Source: Coenobita brevimanus (lineage: Eukaryota > Arthropoda > Malacostraca > Decapoda > Coenobitidae). From it: a stretch of 64,000 nt of DNA. A program made the translations under genes and the position numbers. Position 1 is the stretch's first letter, and each line of letters opens with the position of its first letter. Positions 31,290 to 42,442 of this stretch are shown here, piece by piece. The notes beneath the pieces were generated by a model. The model had not been told where the DNA came from. It did not search any database and was given only the letters and a program-made list of their open reading frames with translations. The stretch is from contig JAVRFU010000134.1 in NCBI GenBank assembly GCA_032717465.1, forward strand, positions 1-64,000, in the 5' to 3' direction.

Positions 31290-33395
31290 CTCCCCATCAT
31301 GAGTTTGGACCGTCCTTGGTAAGTCACTATTTGAGTCACATCGTCAGCATACATTATGTCTAGGCAGTCTGGAGGTGGGGGGGGGGGGGTCTCTAGTGTA
31401 AAGAATGTATAGGGTGGGGGAGAGGACGCTCCCTTGTGCCACCCCACTGTCGAGCTGTATAACGTCGCCTAACTGGTCCTTGTGTCTAATTCTCGCGGTG
31501 CGGTCAGTCACAAAGTCGCATAAAAACTTCTCGAGGATGGTAGGGAGTTCTAGTTGTAATAGTTTGTATTTGAGTCCTTCATGCCAGACCTTGTCAAAGG
31601 CCTTGCTTACGTCTCTGAGGACGAGACAGCACTGTTCCCGTCTCGACAGGGTCTGGGCGATAGTCTCGTAAGTCAGGGCTATGGCTTTGTTTGTGTCTTT
31701 TTGTGGTCTGAAGCCGTACTGTCTGGGGTTATGAAGTCTGTTTGTCTCTAGGTAAAGTCGGAGTCTTCTGTTGATGATCCTTTCAAGCAGTTTTCCTGGT
31801 ACTTCGAGCAGTGAGATTGGTCTATAGTTCTCGGGTGTCGTGTCAGTCTTTCCTGGCTTAGGTATCATTACTATTACGGCTTCTTTAAGTTTGTCAGGGA
31901 AGTATCCCGCGGACAGGGAGGCGTTGAAAATGTCGATGAGTCTTTCTATCATGGAGTGTGAGCATTCCATGATAACTTGTTTGTTAATGCCTGTCAGTCC
32001 TGGGGCCGTGTTCTTCGTTTTTGTGACTACTGTCTTAAGTTCGTCTACTGTGATTCGTCTAGTGAGAAGGTTGTTCGTTAGTCTGGAGAAGTCTGCTGTG
32101 TCATGGGGGAGGATTCTGTCTCTGTTGTCATTGAGGAAGTGAAGGACCATTCGTTCGTTGTCCTCGTCAAAATCGTCATTTTCGTCGTCAGATATTTGAA
32201 AAATGTCACGCCATAGGTTGGTAAAAAGAGTCAGTTGTCCTTGGGTATCATGTATTTTACGTCCTTGGCGGTCAATCAGATAAGGGGTGGGTCGTTTGTC
32301 TGTTCCTTTGAGAAGACGTACTTCTCGCCAGAACTTGGTTGGGTCAGGATATTTCTCTGTCAGCTGGGTGATTTTAAGGTTCCATTGGTCATTGCAGAGC
32401 TGTCTGCACAGTGTCTGTATGTCTCTTTGAAGCTGTCGATATTCTTGGTATTGGTCGTATGTCAGTCCCTGTCGTTCAGCAAGGTTGTGCAGTCTTGTAT
32501 AGTGAGTCTGGAGTACATGCAGTTCTGGGGAAGGTCTTTGTGCTCTAATAATTTTAAATGTTGTTGTAGGGATAGCAGTTTTAATGCCACTATCCACTGC
32601 TTTAAGCCACTGCTCAAGTGCAGTGTCTATGTGTTCCAGAGTCTGATTGTCAAGGGAGGGGACGTCAGGGAGGGAGGCGTCAGAGGTCCTGAAAAGTTCC
32701 CAGTCAGCTTGTCTGTAGTTGAGTCTGGGTGTGGCAGGGATATGTATAGGTGAGGTGGAGATGGTGAATACGATGGGTATGTGATCTGATGAAGTTAGAG
32801 GGCCGGGTTGAGAGAAGGTGTGATGATGGGCACGGTTGTTGGTGATGATGATATCAGGTGATGTGGCACTATTATGGCGGATTAAGGTTGGGAAGTTGGG
32901 GCCAGTATGCAGTGCTGTGCCTGCGTTAATGAATGTCATTAGGTTTCGTCCTACTGTATTGTCATAATTGTCTCCCAAGGCTGGATGTTTGGCATTTAGG
33001 TCGCCCAGTTTGTATACAGGGCCGTTGTCATAGAGTAGTTTGTGAAAGTCGGGGAAGGGTAGGAAAGGTCGTCGTGGGGGAATGTACGTCGTTGCTAGTT
33101 TAAGTGGTCCTGTCGTGGTTTGCAGCGTGATTGAGAGCATGTCTGTAATGTAGTCATCGTCTAGTCTGTATGTCAGTCCGTGTCTGATGGCTATAGCTGA
33201 GCCATCGCCGTTCTCACCACTGGTGTTACGTTTGTGGACAGTGTAGCCATAGATTTTTATACTGTCACTGTCTTCATCTCCGTGGCTGTTGATGAGAACG
33301 ACGTCAGGTGCTATAGTTTGGTAGATCGTCGTTAGAGTTCGTTTGTTTGTCGGCCAGTGGAGGACGTTATGTTGAATTACTCTAATCGTTTCCAT
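31290..33395 (-). pseudogene. Family F ORF2: endonuclease and reverse transcriptase
   Basis: The start ATG at 33395-33393 directly follows the ORF1 stop. Endonuclease: IRVIQHNVLHWPTNKRTL, ENGDGSAIAIRHGL, VYKLGDLNAKHPALG, TSSDHIPIVF. RT: NTAPGLTGINKQVIME, NYRPISLLEVPGKLLERI, YGFRPQKDTNKA, LRDVSKAFDKVWHEG, GVAQGSVLSPTLY. The frame then breaks inside a 13-G run (31377-31389), and the MYADDVTQIV box (31340-31351) lies in the next frame. The endonuclease through the RT fingers is undamaged over 683 codons. Confidence 0.85.
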
Positions 33396-35005
33396 TTATT
33401 TGTTAACAGTACGAGTAGGGTTTTTTCTAAGTCTGTCAGTGCGGAGGAATACACTATGGCATTTGTTGAAGAAGCCGGGTTTCGCAACCTTGAACTGGCA
33501 CGAGTTGATATCAACCCTTTTCTGGATGAACAGACTGTACACGTACTTTGTTGAAAGGTTGTCATTGCCGTATTCGATTTTTACATGTGATGCGATTGTT
33601 AGCGCTGCTATTTGTTGCCTATCTAGTTTTGTTTTATTTTCCTGGAGGGATTCGAGGCTGTAGATTATTACTCCTCCTAGTTCACTGGCACTGACTTCTT
33701 CTTCGTCGATCCCTTCGTCTTCCTCTGAAGTGGAGGCATCGGTTATATACTCTGTGTTCTGTGACGGTAGAGTAGCGTCAGAAGTGGCGTTTTCTGCCTT
33801 AGAGGGCGATGGTGGGGTCGGGTTTTCATCACTGATTGATTCAGCTGTTACCTGGGTGGGGGGGTGCGATTGGGTGGCGATGGGGGGATTCCCCATCAGT
33901 TCATTGTCGGTGATTGCTGATTCTGAGGGCGTGGTGAGGGTTGAAGACTCAGTCTGGAAGGCGGGGAGTAGAGGGGAGGCAGTAGGGGGTGTGGTGGTAA
34001 CTGCATTGGTTTTGTTTAGGATAGCTTTAGAGGGTGGGTTGCTTGGGGCCTTGACAGGTGGAATTCCATTGTCTTGGAACAGTTTATTTAGGTGAGTAGC
34101 ATAAGTCCCAGGGTATGTTGCATTAAGCATATGTGCTTCATACATGCAGTACAGAATAGTACTGGGCGGGACTGTGAGGCTTGGTAGGGGTGAGTTAGTG
34201 GTAGTGCTGTTGCTGTTGATTGTTGTTGCAGCGGCTGTACTGTAAGTTCTTGATTGTCCAGCTTGCTGTTCAGGCAACTGGGCAATAGACTTTCTCTTCT
34301 CCTGCACCGCTTTTTTCCTTATAGGGCAGGACATGGCAGTTGCTCCATGTTCACCATCACAGTTAACACATTTTTTTGTGCTTGAGGTGCACTGTGTGTA
34401 CTTGTGCTCTGTGCTGGCACAGAGGGAGCATACTTTGTACTCTCGGGGTTTGGTGCAGTCCTTTACCGAATGTCCATCGACTGCATAGCACTTGTAGCAG
34501 GTCAAGATCGGGATAAATTCTTCTTGTTCAATTTGGTAGTGAGGAATGCTGAGGTAGAACAGTTTAAGTCCTGCCTCAGTTGCTTTCTTTGCCTGCGCAA
34601 TCTGTTTGAATGTTACTTTGATGTTGTGAGAGCGTGGAAACTTGTAGATGTTCTCCACGTCTCCCTCCCGAATGAAGGTGTTGTTGCAGGTTATTTCTTG
34701 TATGATGTCATCCTCATTGTTGTCGTAGATGATGTTGTCTACGTTCTTAGGATGACGGATTTACGTGAGCGCAGTTGTGGGGGAAGGACAGGTTCATAGT
34801 CATTGGCCAGGAGATCTCGAGTGCATTCCTCTGAGAAGATCTTGTCAGCATTCGAGTCATCTGCCGTCAGTATGATTAAAGCATCATTGGTGGGAAACAC
34901 TTTCAAAGTGGCTACTTCAAATTTAGCCAGGACCTGTAGCAGTCCAATCTGGGTGTTCCGGAGTTTAGGGCGGGAGTGTTTAATTTTAACTCTCGCCATC
35001 TTCAC
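33396..35005 (-). pseudogene. Family F ORF1: gag-like zinc-knuckle protein
   Basis: The N-terminal part (34739-35005) reads MARVKIKHSRPKLRNTQ and an RRM-like stretch. A shift near 34745 moves the frame, which continues from REGDVENIYKFPRSHNIKV through three knuckles (CYKCYAVDGHSVKDC, CSLCASTEHKYTQC, CVNCDGEHGATAMSC). Long Pro/Thr/Ser-rich and acidic disordered regions follow, to the stop at 33396-33398. The role is RNA binding and chaperoning. One frameshift only. Confidence 0.8.
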
Positions 35006-35012
35006 GCATGGA

Positions 35013-35017
35013 AAAAA

Positions 35018-35074
<57 letters not shown>

Positions 35075-35342
35075 ATATATATATATATACTTTGTCTATT
35101 TATATATTTATTTATCCCTTCCTTAGCTCATATTCACACACACAAACATACACATGTACACCAGTAAATGTACACATGTACGCAAGCCTATGTGTCCATA
35201 TATATGTACGGGACGGAATAAGTAAACAATCTAAGAAGATAAATAAATGTCGTGCCCTCCACTCTCTACTTACCCTTGGTATGTTTCGTACTCAGTCTCG
35301 CCAAGTACGGTGAATGGCCGCCACTAATGAGTATTGGTAGCG
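35013..35342. other. Microsatellite cluster and spacer, no gene
   Basis: (CT)24 at 35023-35070 and (TA)9 at 35072-35089, then TA- and CA-rich sequence. Nothing else is recognised up to the LTR edge. Confidence 0.8.
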
Positions 35343-36155
35343 TGTGACAGTAGCAGCGGAGAGTGTGGAGACAAGCCCAGAAGGGACCTGTAACCTCGTA
35401 GGTTAGGGCAACAAGATATTAAATACCCCTTTCTGCCCCAGACTCCCTCCTTGACTTCCCAAAAATTAACAGTTCCACACTAAGGTTACAAAACACAGAA
35501 ACAATTTTTACTTTAATTTTTAACAATCTGCTACAAAGTATTTACACTACTTCAGAACAAATTACACAGTTATAACATTAACTTATTATCCCCGAGTCTC
35601 ATCTCGACACAAGGGAAATTTCAATCACTTATTTACGACTTGACAGCAAGTAAGTACTTGACTTGATAGCCATATAAGGCTTCAGTCTACTTATTAAAGA
35701 CTAGACAACCATCCATGAGTGACAGAGGTTCACTTAAACTTTATAGTTCTTACTCTAAGTTAACTCTACTACTTAATTAATTTTCGCCACGACCTGGAAC
35801 AACGCGTCAAATAATATTACTGGTTTTCCCGAGTAGAGACTGCCAGTACTTTACTTTACTCTAACGGCACTTATATACCTTGCGTTACTTTCCCGCAAGA
35901 CTATTCTTCACTACTTCTACTCACCAGTACCGCGAAGCCCATGGTCGTGGCTGTTCTGGCCGTCTGTCCCAGCTGGACACAAGACAATCCTGTCTAACTG
36001 CCAAACCTTCTCTAGCCCCATCTCTCTCATGAGCGTGCTTATAAACACCTCTCATACACACTGAGTCACCAATACACCATACTCCATCCCCGTATACATC
36101 CAGCATACACCCTTGTTCTTACGCACTGGCACACCATTATGAGTGAAGATTCACA
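35343..36155 (-). repeat. Candidate 3' LTR of the Gypsy-type element
   Basis: The boundaries are inferred from the inverted TG...CA ends: the element-strand start TGTGAATCTTC at 36155 and end CTGTCACA at 35343, adjacent to a G-rich (element-strand) tract at 36156-36190. A TATATAAG box lies at 35870-35877 on the minus strand, about 280 bases into the LTR, as expected for an LTR promoter. The partner LTR is not in the window, so the ends cannot be confirmed by alignment. Confidence 0.55.
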
Positions 36156-36326
36156 GATGGCCACCACCCCCGCGGGACCCCCCAGGGTACCTCGAGTACT
36201 GATACATTAGCCTCTGACCCTTGGATCCTCGAGAGTTATGATTAATGTGCATCTTGGGTGTTTTTCCCACCTAGCCACCCTCCTACGTAGTCACCCTCCT
36301 TCTCATCACTCCTTTATTTACTTCGT

Positions 36327-38557
36327 CTATTCTTGTACTTCATCTTCCCCTTCCTCCGCAATTCTCTCCAGCCCTCGCTGTCCCCCAGCTTCCTGTACTC
36401 TTTTCCACTCCTGCTGGGCACGTGCCAAAACCTCAGCACCATGCTTACGTCGTAGCGTTCTATATGCTGCTTTCAGGTACTTCTGGCGTTCACGGCCCAT
36501 TCTCCTATCGTCCCTCGCTCCATATTCGTCTGCCCCACATCCGTCTTCTTTCCCACTCCTCCTTTCTCCGCCTTCCTCCTCTCCCCCTCTACTCCCACTT
36601 GACCCAGGCCTCGGTCTGAAGGGGCCGTGTGAGTAAGAGGTGGAGATGACGTCAGGAGCAGCGGTATCTGGGTGGGCGGCAAGTACCTGATCGTTGCAAG
36701 CCCGACACCCCTCCCCCCTTGTTCTCGCCATGTACTCCACAGGGACATCAGGGGAGTTCCCGAGGTATGCATCCCCAGGTGGTGAGAAGAAAGAGAGGTC
36801 GATCCAGGATCGGGAACGCTCGAATGACGGTCCAAGGCAGCGACAGCAGCGCCTGTTAATCCAACACTTATACGCTAAATAAGAAGCAAGGAACATGGCA
36901 ATAACACCCGACAGAGCATAAACATAAATAGCTAGGGCAGCTGGCTGAGTTGGTTTAGGTAGGGGTTTGAGAAGAAGGAGTTTAGATTGGAAGTGTAACA
37001 ACTCATCTAGGTACACAGGTGTGAAGGAGTCATTCTGGGGGAAAATCTCAGGGATTGCTTGTATGGCATCTAGTTCAACATGAGAGAGAGACATATTAAA
37101 ATGCAATGTATGGGGACGTAGAGACAGTTTAGTATCCTTGGTGAGGGTGGCATAAGCTGGAAGTGTGAGTGTTTCACTATGAGCACTGCAACCGTCACCC
37201 AGGACCAAATGTCCTATACCTTTAACAATCTGTATTGTCTTACTTATCTCATTAACAGCACAATTAAGAGTAAATTGCATAGGCTTATTCGTAGAAAAGC
37301 ACCACTTATCGTTATTCTTAACAAATACAGGAACAAAGGTTTTAATGACTTTTCCTACAAAGCTGAGGCGCAAAGTCCTTGTTGAGGAATGTAGCACTTT
37401 CACATGTGCTAGTACTTGACCTCAGCACTGGACTCCGCGGCTCGCACACCAGCAACTGCTGATGAGTGCGGCACTGAGTGAAATCGTCCATAAGCGTATA
37501 ATGTAAGCGATTTTCACTCAGTGCAATGAATTTGGCAGAGGGGACAGTCTGTACATAGACATCTGTGTCAGGGACTTTATAAGGCAAGGAAGTGATCCAG
37601 AAGACATCAAAAGTATCTGCCGGGTCACCCTGAACCGGACCATAGTAAGTAGAAGCACACTGAAGAGGGAGTCTTGCGAGGCACTACCTTAACGAGATCC
37701 CTATATAACGCAAGGTATTCGGGTCGAGCAGGGAAAAGCAGTCCTGGTCTCATTAAAGAAATATTATTTAAAAGTTCCAGCAATAAGGTATTTGGCACGA
37801 TGTCCACACTCAGACGAGCTTGCATCATATTCTGTAGGCCTAACTTAATCCTCACATGATCGGCAATGATATCCGACAAAGCTAACTGGAGATTAAGAAA
37901 AGCCTCAAATATGCGAGCTTCGCCTTCTAACTCTAGAGTTTTTATGGAGAAGAGCCGAATTACGGCATGTGAAATATTAGCTGCCCGCTGCAATTTAGTA
38001 ATTGCAGCATGCATATGTGACATGTCTCTTATGGTCGTATTTAGTATTTGGGAGTGAACATTTAACACTCGACGCTCATTCTCGGACATCTGTTCAATTT
38101 GACCCAATCTAGTGTGAATTTCGTCCACCTGATTCTGGGTAGCAGTCCCAAATAAAGCATTAGCAATATTGCCAACAAGATCAATTGCGCCTCTAGTTCT
38201 ACGACCTGACAGTGGTTTATCCGACAACAAATAATTAACAGAGTTCTTTAAGTCATCAAATCTAATTCTAAACTCATGTTGAAATGATTTCAAAGTCTCT
38301 CTTAATGACGACACAAGGGTGGATGAGTTGTGATCTATATTCCACTGGACAGAGTCAACCAGATCCTGTGCCTCAGTAAGTGGTCGGTATAACTCATCCT
38401 GTATTAACAAGACAGGGACAACATAATGATTTCCAGTTGATATAAGTTTGGAGACTGGAGAAGAGATGAGGCCTGTTGGAGCAGGTTTCTCAACGTGGGG
38501 GTCAATGTGCCTAGTCTTTCCTGATACTACGACTGCAAGCAGCATAATCTGGAACAA
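36327..38557 (-). pseudogene. Envelope-like gene, baculovirus F-protein type, broken
   Basis: Three open pieces lie in succession: 38557-37625, 37587-37342 and 37403-36327. The first has a hydrophobic start, a basic furin-type site (RRTRG, about residue 120) and directly after it a hydrophobic, fusion-peptide-like segment ending in ALFG, followed by a long helical region. This arrangement is known from baculovirus F proteins and errantivirus Env. The third piece holds a membrane segment (ALAIYVYALSGVIAMFLASY) and an unusually long basic/acidic cytoplasmic tail. Frame changes near 37620 and 37390 make it non-functional as it stands. Confidence 0.75.
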
Positions 38558-38581
38558 AAATAAAATAGCGTGACTAGTAAC

Positions 38582-40201
38582 TTATTCTTTACTTGTCTTC
38601 CTGTCAGTGTGTTCTATTGGCCTATCCATAACTAGAGGTAAATCGTCTACTGTTGTGCGTGATCTTAGGCTGTATCTAGGGGCCGACGCAGGGCTGAGGC
38701 TGCTAGCCGGGGAGAAACGATCTGGCGCCGGGCCGACCACTTTACTCGGGGACTCCCCTTCTCCACTCGCCTCGTGACTGCTCGCTCCGTTTTCTGTCTC
38801 GCCTCCATCCTCGCTCTCATTTTCGCTTCTACTTTCATTATCACTTTCATTCCCACTCTGCTGAACTGGGTTGGTAGCACCCATAGAGCTTTGATTTACT
38901 GGCGTGTTGGATGATTGTGTCGTACCGCGGCTAGATACCGGAATGGCTGTAAAATCATCTGAGCCGTCCTCGCCATCACCATCATCATCATCATCATCTG
39001 TTTCATATACTGGGTATGCACTACGTACATTCTTATTATCCTTAGTGGTGAGGCAAGATTCGGGGATTACTCGCACACGATCAACATGAAGGGTGGAGAC
39101 AGGTCCATCCTTCACACGTCGTACTTTAATTACAACGTCACTAACACGCTCCGTGACTCTGTATGGTCCTGCATAGAGAGGCTGTAACTTCTTAGCAACT
39201 CCCCGTTTAGGAATCGTGCGTACGTACACTCTGTCTCCTGCCTTGATCGGTTTTACTACAGCCTTTTTAGCCCTGTAATTCTTATTCTCGGTACTAGCCC
39301 GGTCCAAGTACAATTGACATCTTTGAAATACTTTAGTGGCCATGGCTGCTAGCATATGTTTCGCATCATCTACATTGTAATGAGGTTGAGTCTCATGTAT
39401 CGTTTCATAGGGTACTTGTGGGTCTCTCAGGTACAACAGGAAATAGGGCGAGTCCCTGATCGACCTATTATACCCTGAATTATAAGCCATGCATGCCAAA
39501 TGTATCATTCGGTGCCAATGGTTTGCATTACTGTCGATCATCGTACGTAAGATTTGAATGACAGTTCCGTTCACTCTTTCTACTAATCCATTCGCAGAAG
39601 GGTGATACGGAGTCGTAGTGACGTGCTTCAGTTTCAATATTTCCGCAATGCAGCGCAAGATAGCATTCACGAACTCTGTTCCTTGGTCCGTGACCAATTG
39701 TTGAGGAGTTCCATGAAGGCAAACAACTCGCTCTACAAACACACGAGCTACCTCTTCCGCCGTCTTTGTTTTCAGTGGCTCAGCAATAAGAAATCTGGTT
39801 AATGTATCTACTACCGTAAGAACGTATTTATGTCCAGCCTCAGACATGTTCAACGGTCCTATAATATCCATATGGACCCGGTACCAAGGTGCCGGTACAT
39901 CTGGGTACCTCATAAGTGGAGCCAGGGCTTCCCCCGACCTCTTAGAGGTAATGCACTGTGTGCAGTGCCGACACAAGTTAGTGATATCCTTGACCATAGT
40001 TGGCCAATATGCAAATCTTTTGGCGCACGCAATAGTTACCTTGGCCCCACCATGTCCTGACAGTGGCAAATGATGGGCTAAGTGTAGGGCTGCTGGCACA
40101 CTTTGTTCAGGTACAACCACCTGTAATACATCATTGTCCTCGTACGCACGAGGCTCGAAGCCTATACAACAGACCATCCTGGAGGAGAGAGAACTGTTCA
40201 A
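38582..40201 (-). pseudogene. Gypsy-type integrase (pol C terminus)
   Basis: The reading has an HHCC zinc domain (HLAHHLPLSGH ... CRHCTQC, residues about 40-83). The catalytic core has Asp112, Asp172 and Glu208 (a DD35E spacing) in MDIIGP, TDQGTEF and NGLVERVNG. A GPY-like module follows (LYAGPYRV). A long acidic, Ser-rich tail precedes the stop at 38582. It belongs to one pol polyprotein with the RT/RNase H frame, which it overlaps at 40131-40201 in another frame. The natural start is therefore upstream and the offset is most likely a frameshift mutation. Confidence 0.85.
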
Positions 40202-42442
40202 CCGGGGCAGCCAGTTTGGGGGCCTGAGAGACTTCTCCGCGAAGATACCGCTTCAATGATCCCCAAACCGGATGCGCATCTTGCTGCTTCCGCAGTTCGT
40301 CAAGATTCCAGCTAACAGTGTCTGTATCGGTCACGCCCCTCGTAACAGCTATAAGTTCTATATCTTCGTCTTGCTCTCTGCGAAGACGTGACAAGGCGTC
40401 AGCCACTCGGTTCTGGTGTCCTGGCAGGTAGGATACCTCTAAGTCGTATTCGGCAACTTGTACCGGTATCTGCCATCTAGCTATTCTGCCAGAAGGCTCC
40501 TTCACATTAAAGAGCCACGTGAGGGGTCGGTGATCCGTCTGCACAATCACTTTGTATCCCAAGACAAGAGGCCGATTTATCCGCAATCCGTACACAATAC
40601 TTAAGGCTTCTTGCTCGATAGTGGCATAATTAAGCTCAGCTTTATTTAATGCTCTGCTAAAATATGTCAACGGTCTAAGGTGTCCATCCTCATCTTCCTG
40701 TTGTAATACCCCACCTATCGCAGTACCACTCGCGTCAGTTGTCAGATAGAATGGTTTATCAAAGGAGGGAAACTTGAGTACGATGTCGTCAGTAAGCTTA
40801 CTTTTCAGACTTCTAAAAGCTTGATCAGCCTCATCGTTCCACTCGATTTTTTGTTTACTGTTTTTCACTTCCTTCTTTCCACGAGTCAGTTTTGTGAGAG
40901 GCAGAGCAATCTTAGCATAGTCACTTATGAATCTACGGTAATAATTAACTAACCCTAAGAAAGATTGGAGTTCCTTCAGTGTCTTAGGAACAGCAATTTC
41001 CCTTATGGCTCGGACTTTATCCGGTTGGGGCCGCAAGCCTTCTGCAGAAATTATATGTCCCAGGTAAGACACTTCATCTTTGAAAAAACTACACTTCTCT
41101 AACTTAAGAGTAAGTTGAGCTTCCTTAAGTCTGGCAAGGACCTCATCTAGGTTCTGTACATGTGAATCAAAATCCTCACCATAGACAATTATGTCATCCA
41201 GGTAAGTATGACTGATACGCCCTGTCAGTCCTATCAGGACTTCGTTAACGATCCTTTGGAACGCAGCAGAGGCATCTTTTAAGCCAAACGGTAGACTATT
41301 ATATTCCCAATGACCGTCTGGTGAGGAAAATGCGATCAGCGGTCGTGACGCCTCATCCAGAGGGATCTGATGGTATCCTTGCCTCAAATCCAAGCTACTG
41401 AATACAGTATTTTCTCCTAACTGGGAAAGAATTTGTGCAATGTTTGGCAATGGGAAGGGGTCTGATGTAATCTGCTTATTCAAATGGCGAAAATCGAGAC
41501 AAATTCTTAGTCCACCATCCTTCTTGGCCACCGGGACCAAGGGTGAACAATATGGTGATCTAGAAGGACGTATTATATTTAGCTCCCTTAGTTCATTTAG
41601 CTGTTGCCTAAGAGTTTCGTGATACTTAACCGGTACCTTATAAGGACGACGGTTTACAACCGGTCCTGTTGCACAGATGTGATGGAGGAAATAAGGTGTA
41701 ATATTCAGTGGTTCATCAGGCAAGGCAAACACTTGAGGATGCTTTCGCACTAGACGTTTGAGAGCATCATTCTCCTTAGTCTCCGGTGGACATAACTCAT
41801 CTACTTTTAGAAAGAGCTTAGTTAATCTCTCTTCTCCCTGTGTCACACCAGTTATTTGCCCTTGCTCATCCTCCTGATCCTCGTCCCACATTATCTCCTC
41901 AAACGGTTCTATTGTCCCCACCCTGTACCTGCCAGATATACTGACCCGGTCAGGGGTGGCGTTAGTGTAGGCAACATAAACCCTGGACTTTCCTCCCGCC
42001 TCGCCCGGGACCATCTGTACAATCCCTGGCCACAGCATAGCAGCGAAAGTACTACCAGGATTAGGTGAGAATAACCCAAAGGACCATCCTGAAATTTCAG
42101 TCTCTAACGGGATCATTCCACTTGTGAACGGATCAATCACGACTGTCTCACTCGTCATACAACGCCCAGAGATATACTCCTGGTCATCTGATAAGCCGGT
42201 TTCAACTACATGCAAGGAGGAAGCACCATCTATGCGAAGATTCTCCTCTCCCGACTGTAATTCTACCTTCTCCCCATCGATCTCTATGCACAACGGATCT
42301 GGTGTAATACATATATTCCGAGCGAAAATAAAATCGGAACCTAATCACTGAAATAATACACGGTAAGTTCCTCACCACTACTAATTCACTCTCGTAGGTG
42401 TGACCAGCCAACCCTATAGGCAGGCCAACCACTCTTACCACC
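40131..42442 (-). pseudogene. Gypsy-type pol: protease end, reverse transcriptase, RNase H
   Basis: The main open frame is 42293-40131. A frame change near 42300 separates it from a retropepsin-like C terminus (ESELVVVRNLPCII) that runs to the LINE junction at 42442. RT motifs: FRHLNKQ, FSSLDLRQGYHQI, LPFGLKDASAAFQR and YLDDIIVY (box at 41192-41203, about residue 364). The Ty3-type RNase H shows YLTTDASGTAIGG, IEQEALSIVYGL and QTDHRPL. A chromodomain-free linker leads towards integrase. The RT itself shows no internal stop. Confidence 0.85.

Larger units (their letters stand above)
30418..35012 (-). mobile_element. LINE family F (Jockey group, no RNase H seen), antisense
   Basis: ORF1 (33396-35005) is a gag-like protein with three cysteine knuckles. 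ORF2 (31290-33395) has endonuclease and RT. A C-terminal knuckle lies at 30637-30891, and the 3' UTR has three 40-bp repeats and an AATAAA signal (complement of 30439-30445) close to the end. The middle of the element (about 30900-31290) does not align with the expected RT thumb and may be replaced or deleted. The 3' end abuts the RTE-like LINE at 30417. No target-site duplication could be identified on the right, where CT repeats begin. Confidence 0.8.
35343..42442 (-). mobile_element. Gypsy-type LTR retroelement with envelope gene (errantivirus-like), 5'-truncated
   Basis: Element order on the minus strand: protease C terminus (42442-42300), RT/RNase H, integrase, an envelope region, a polypurine-rich stretch and the 3' LTR (35343-36155). 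Gag and the 5' LTR are missing because a LINE occupies the sequence right of 42442. Integrase with a GPY/F-type module and an env downstream fit the errantivirus-like branch of Ty3/Gypsy. Every reading frame boundary carries at least one shift, so the copy is defective. Confidence 0.85.
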
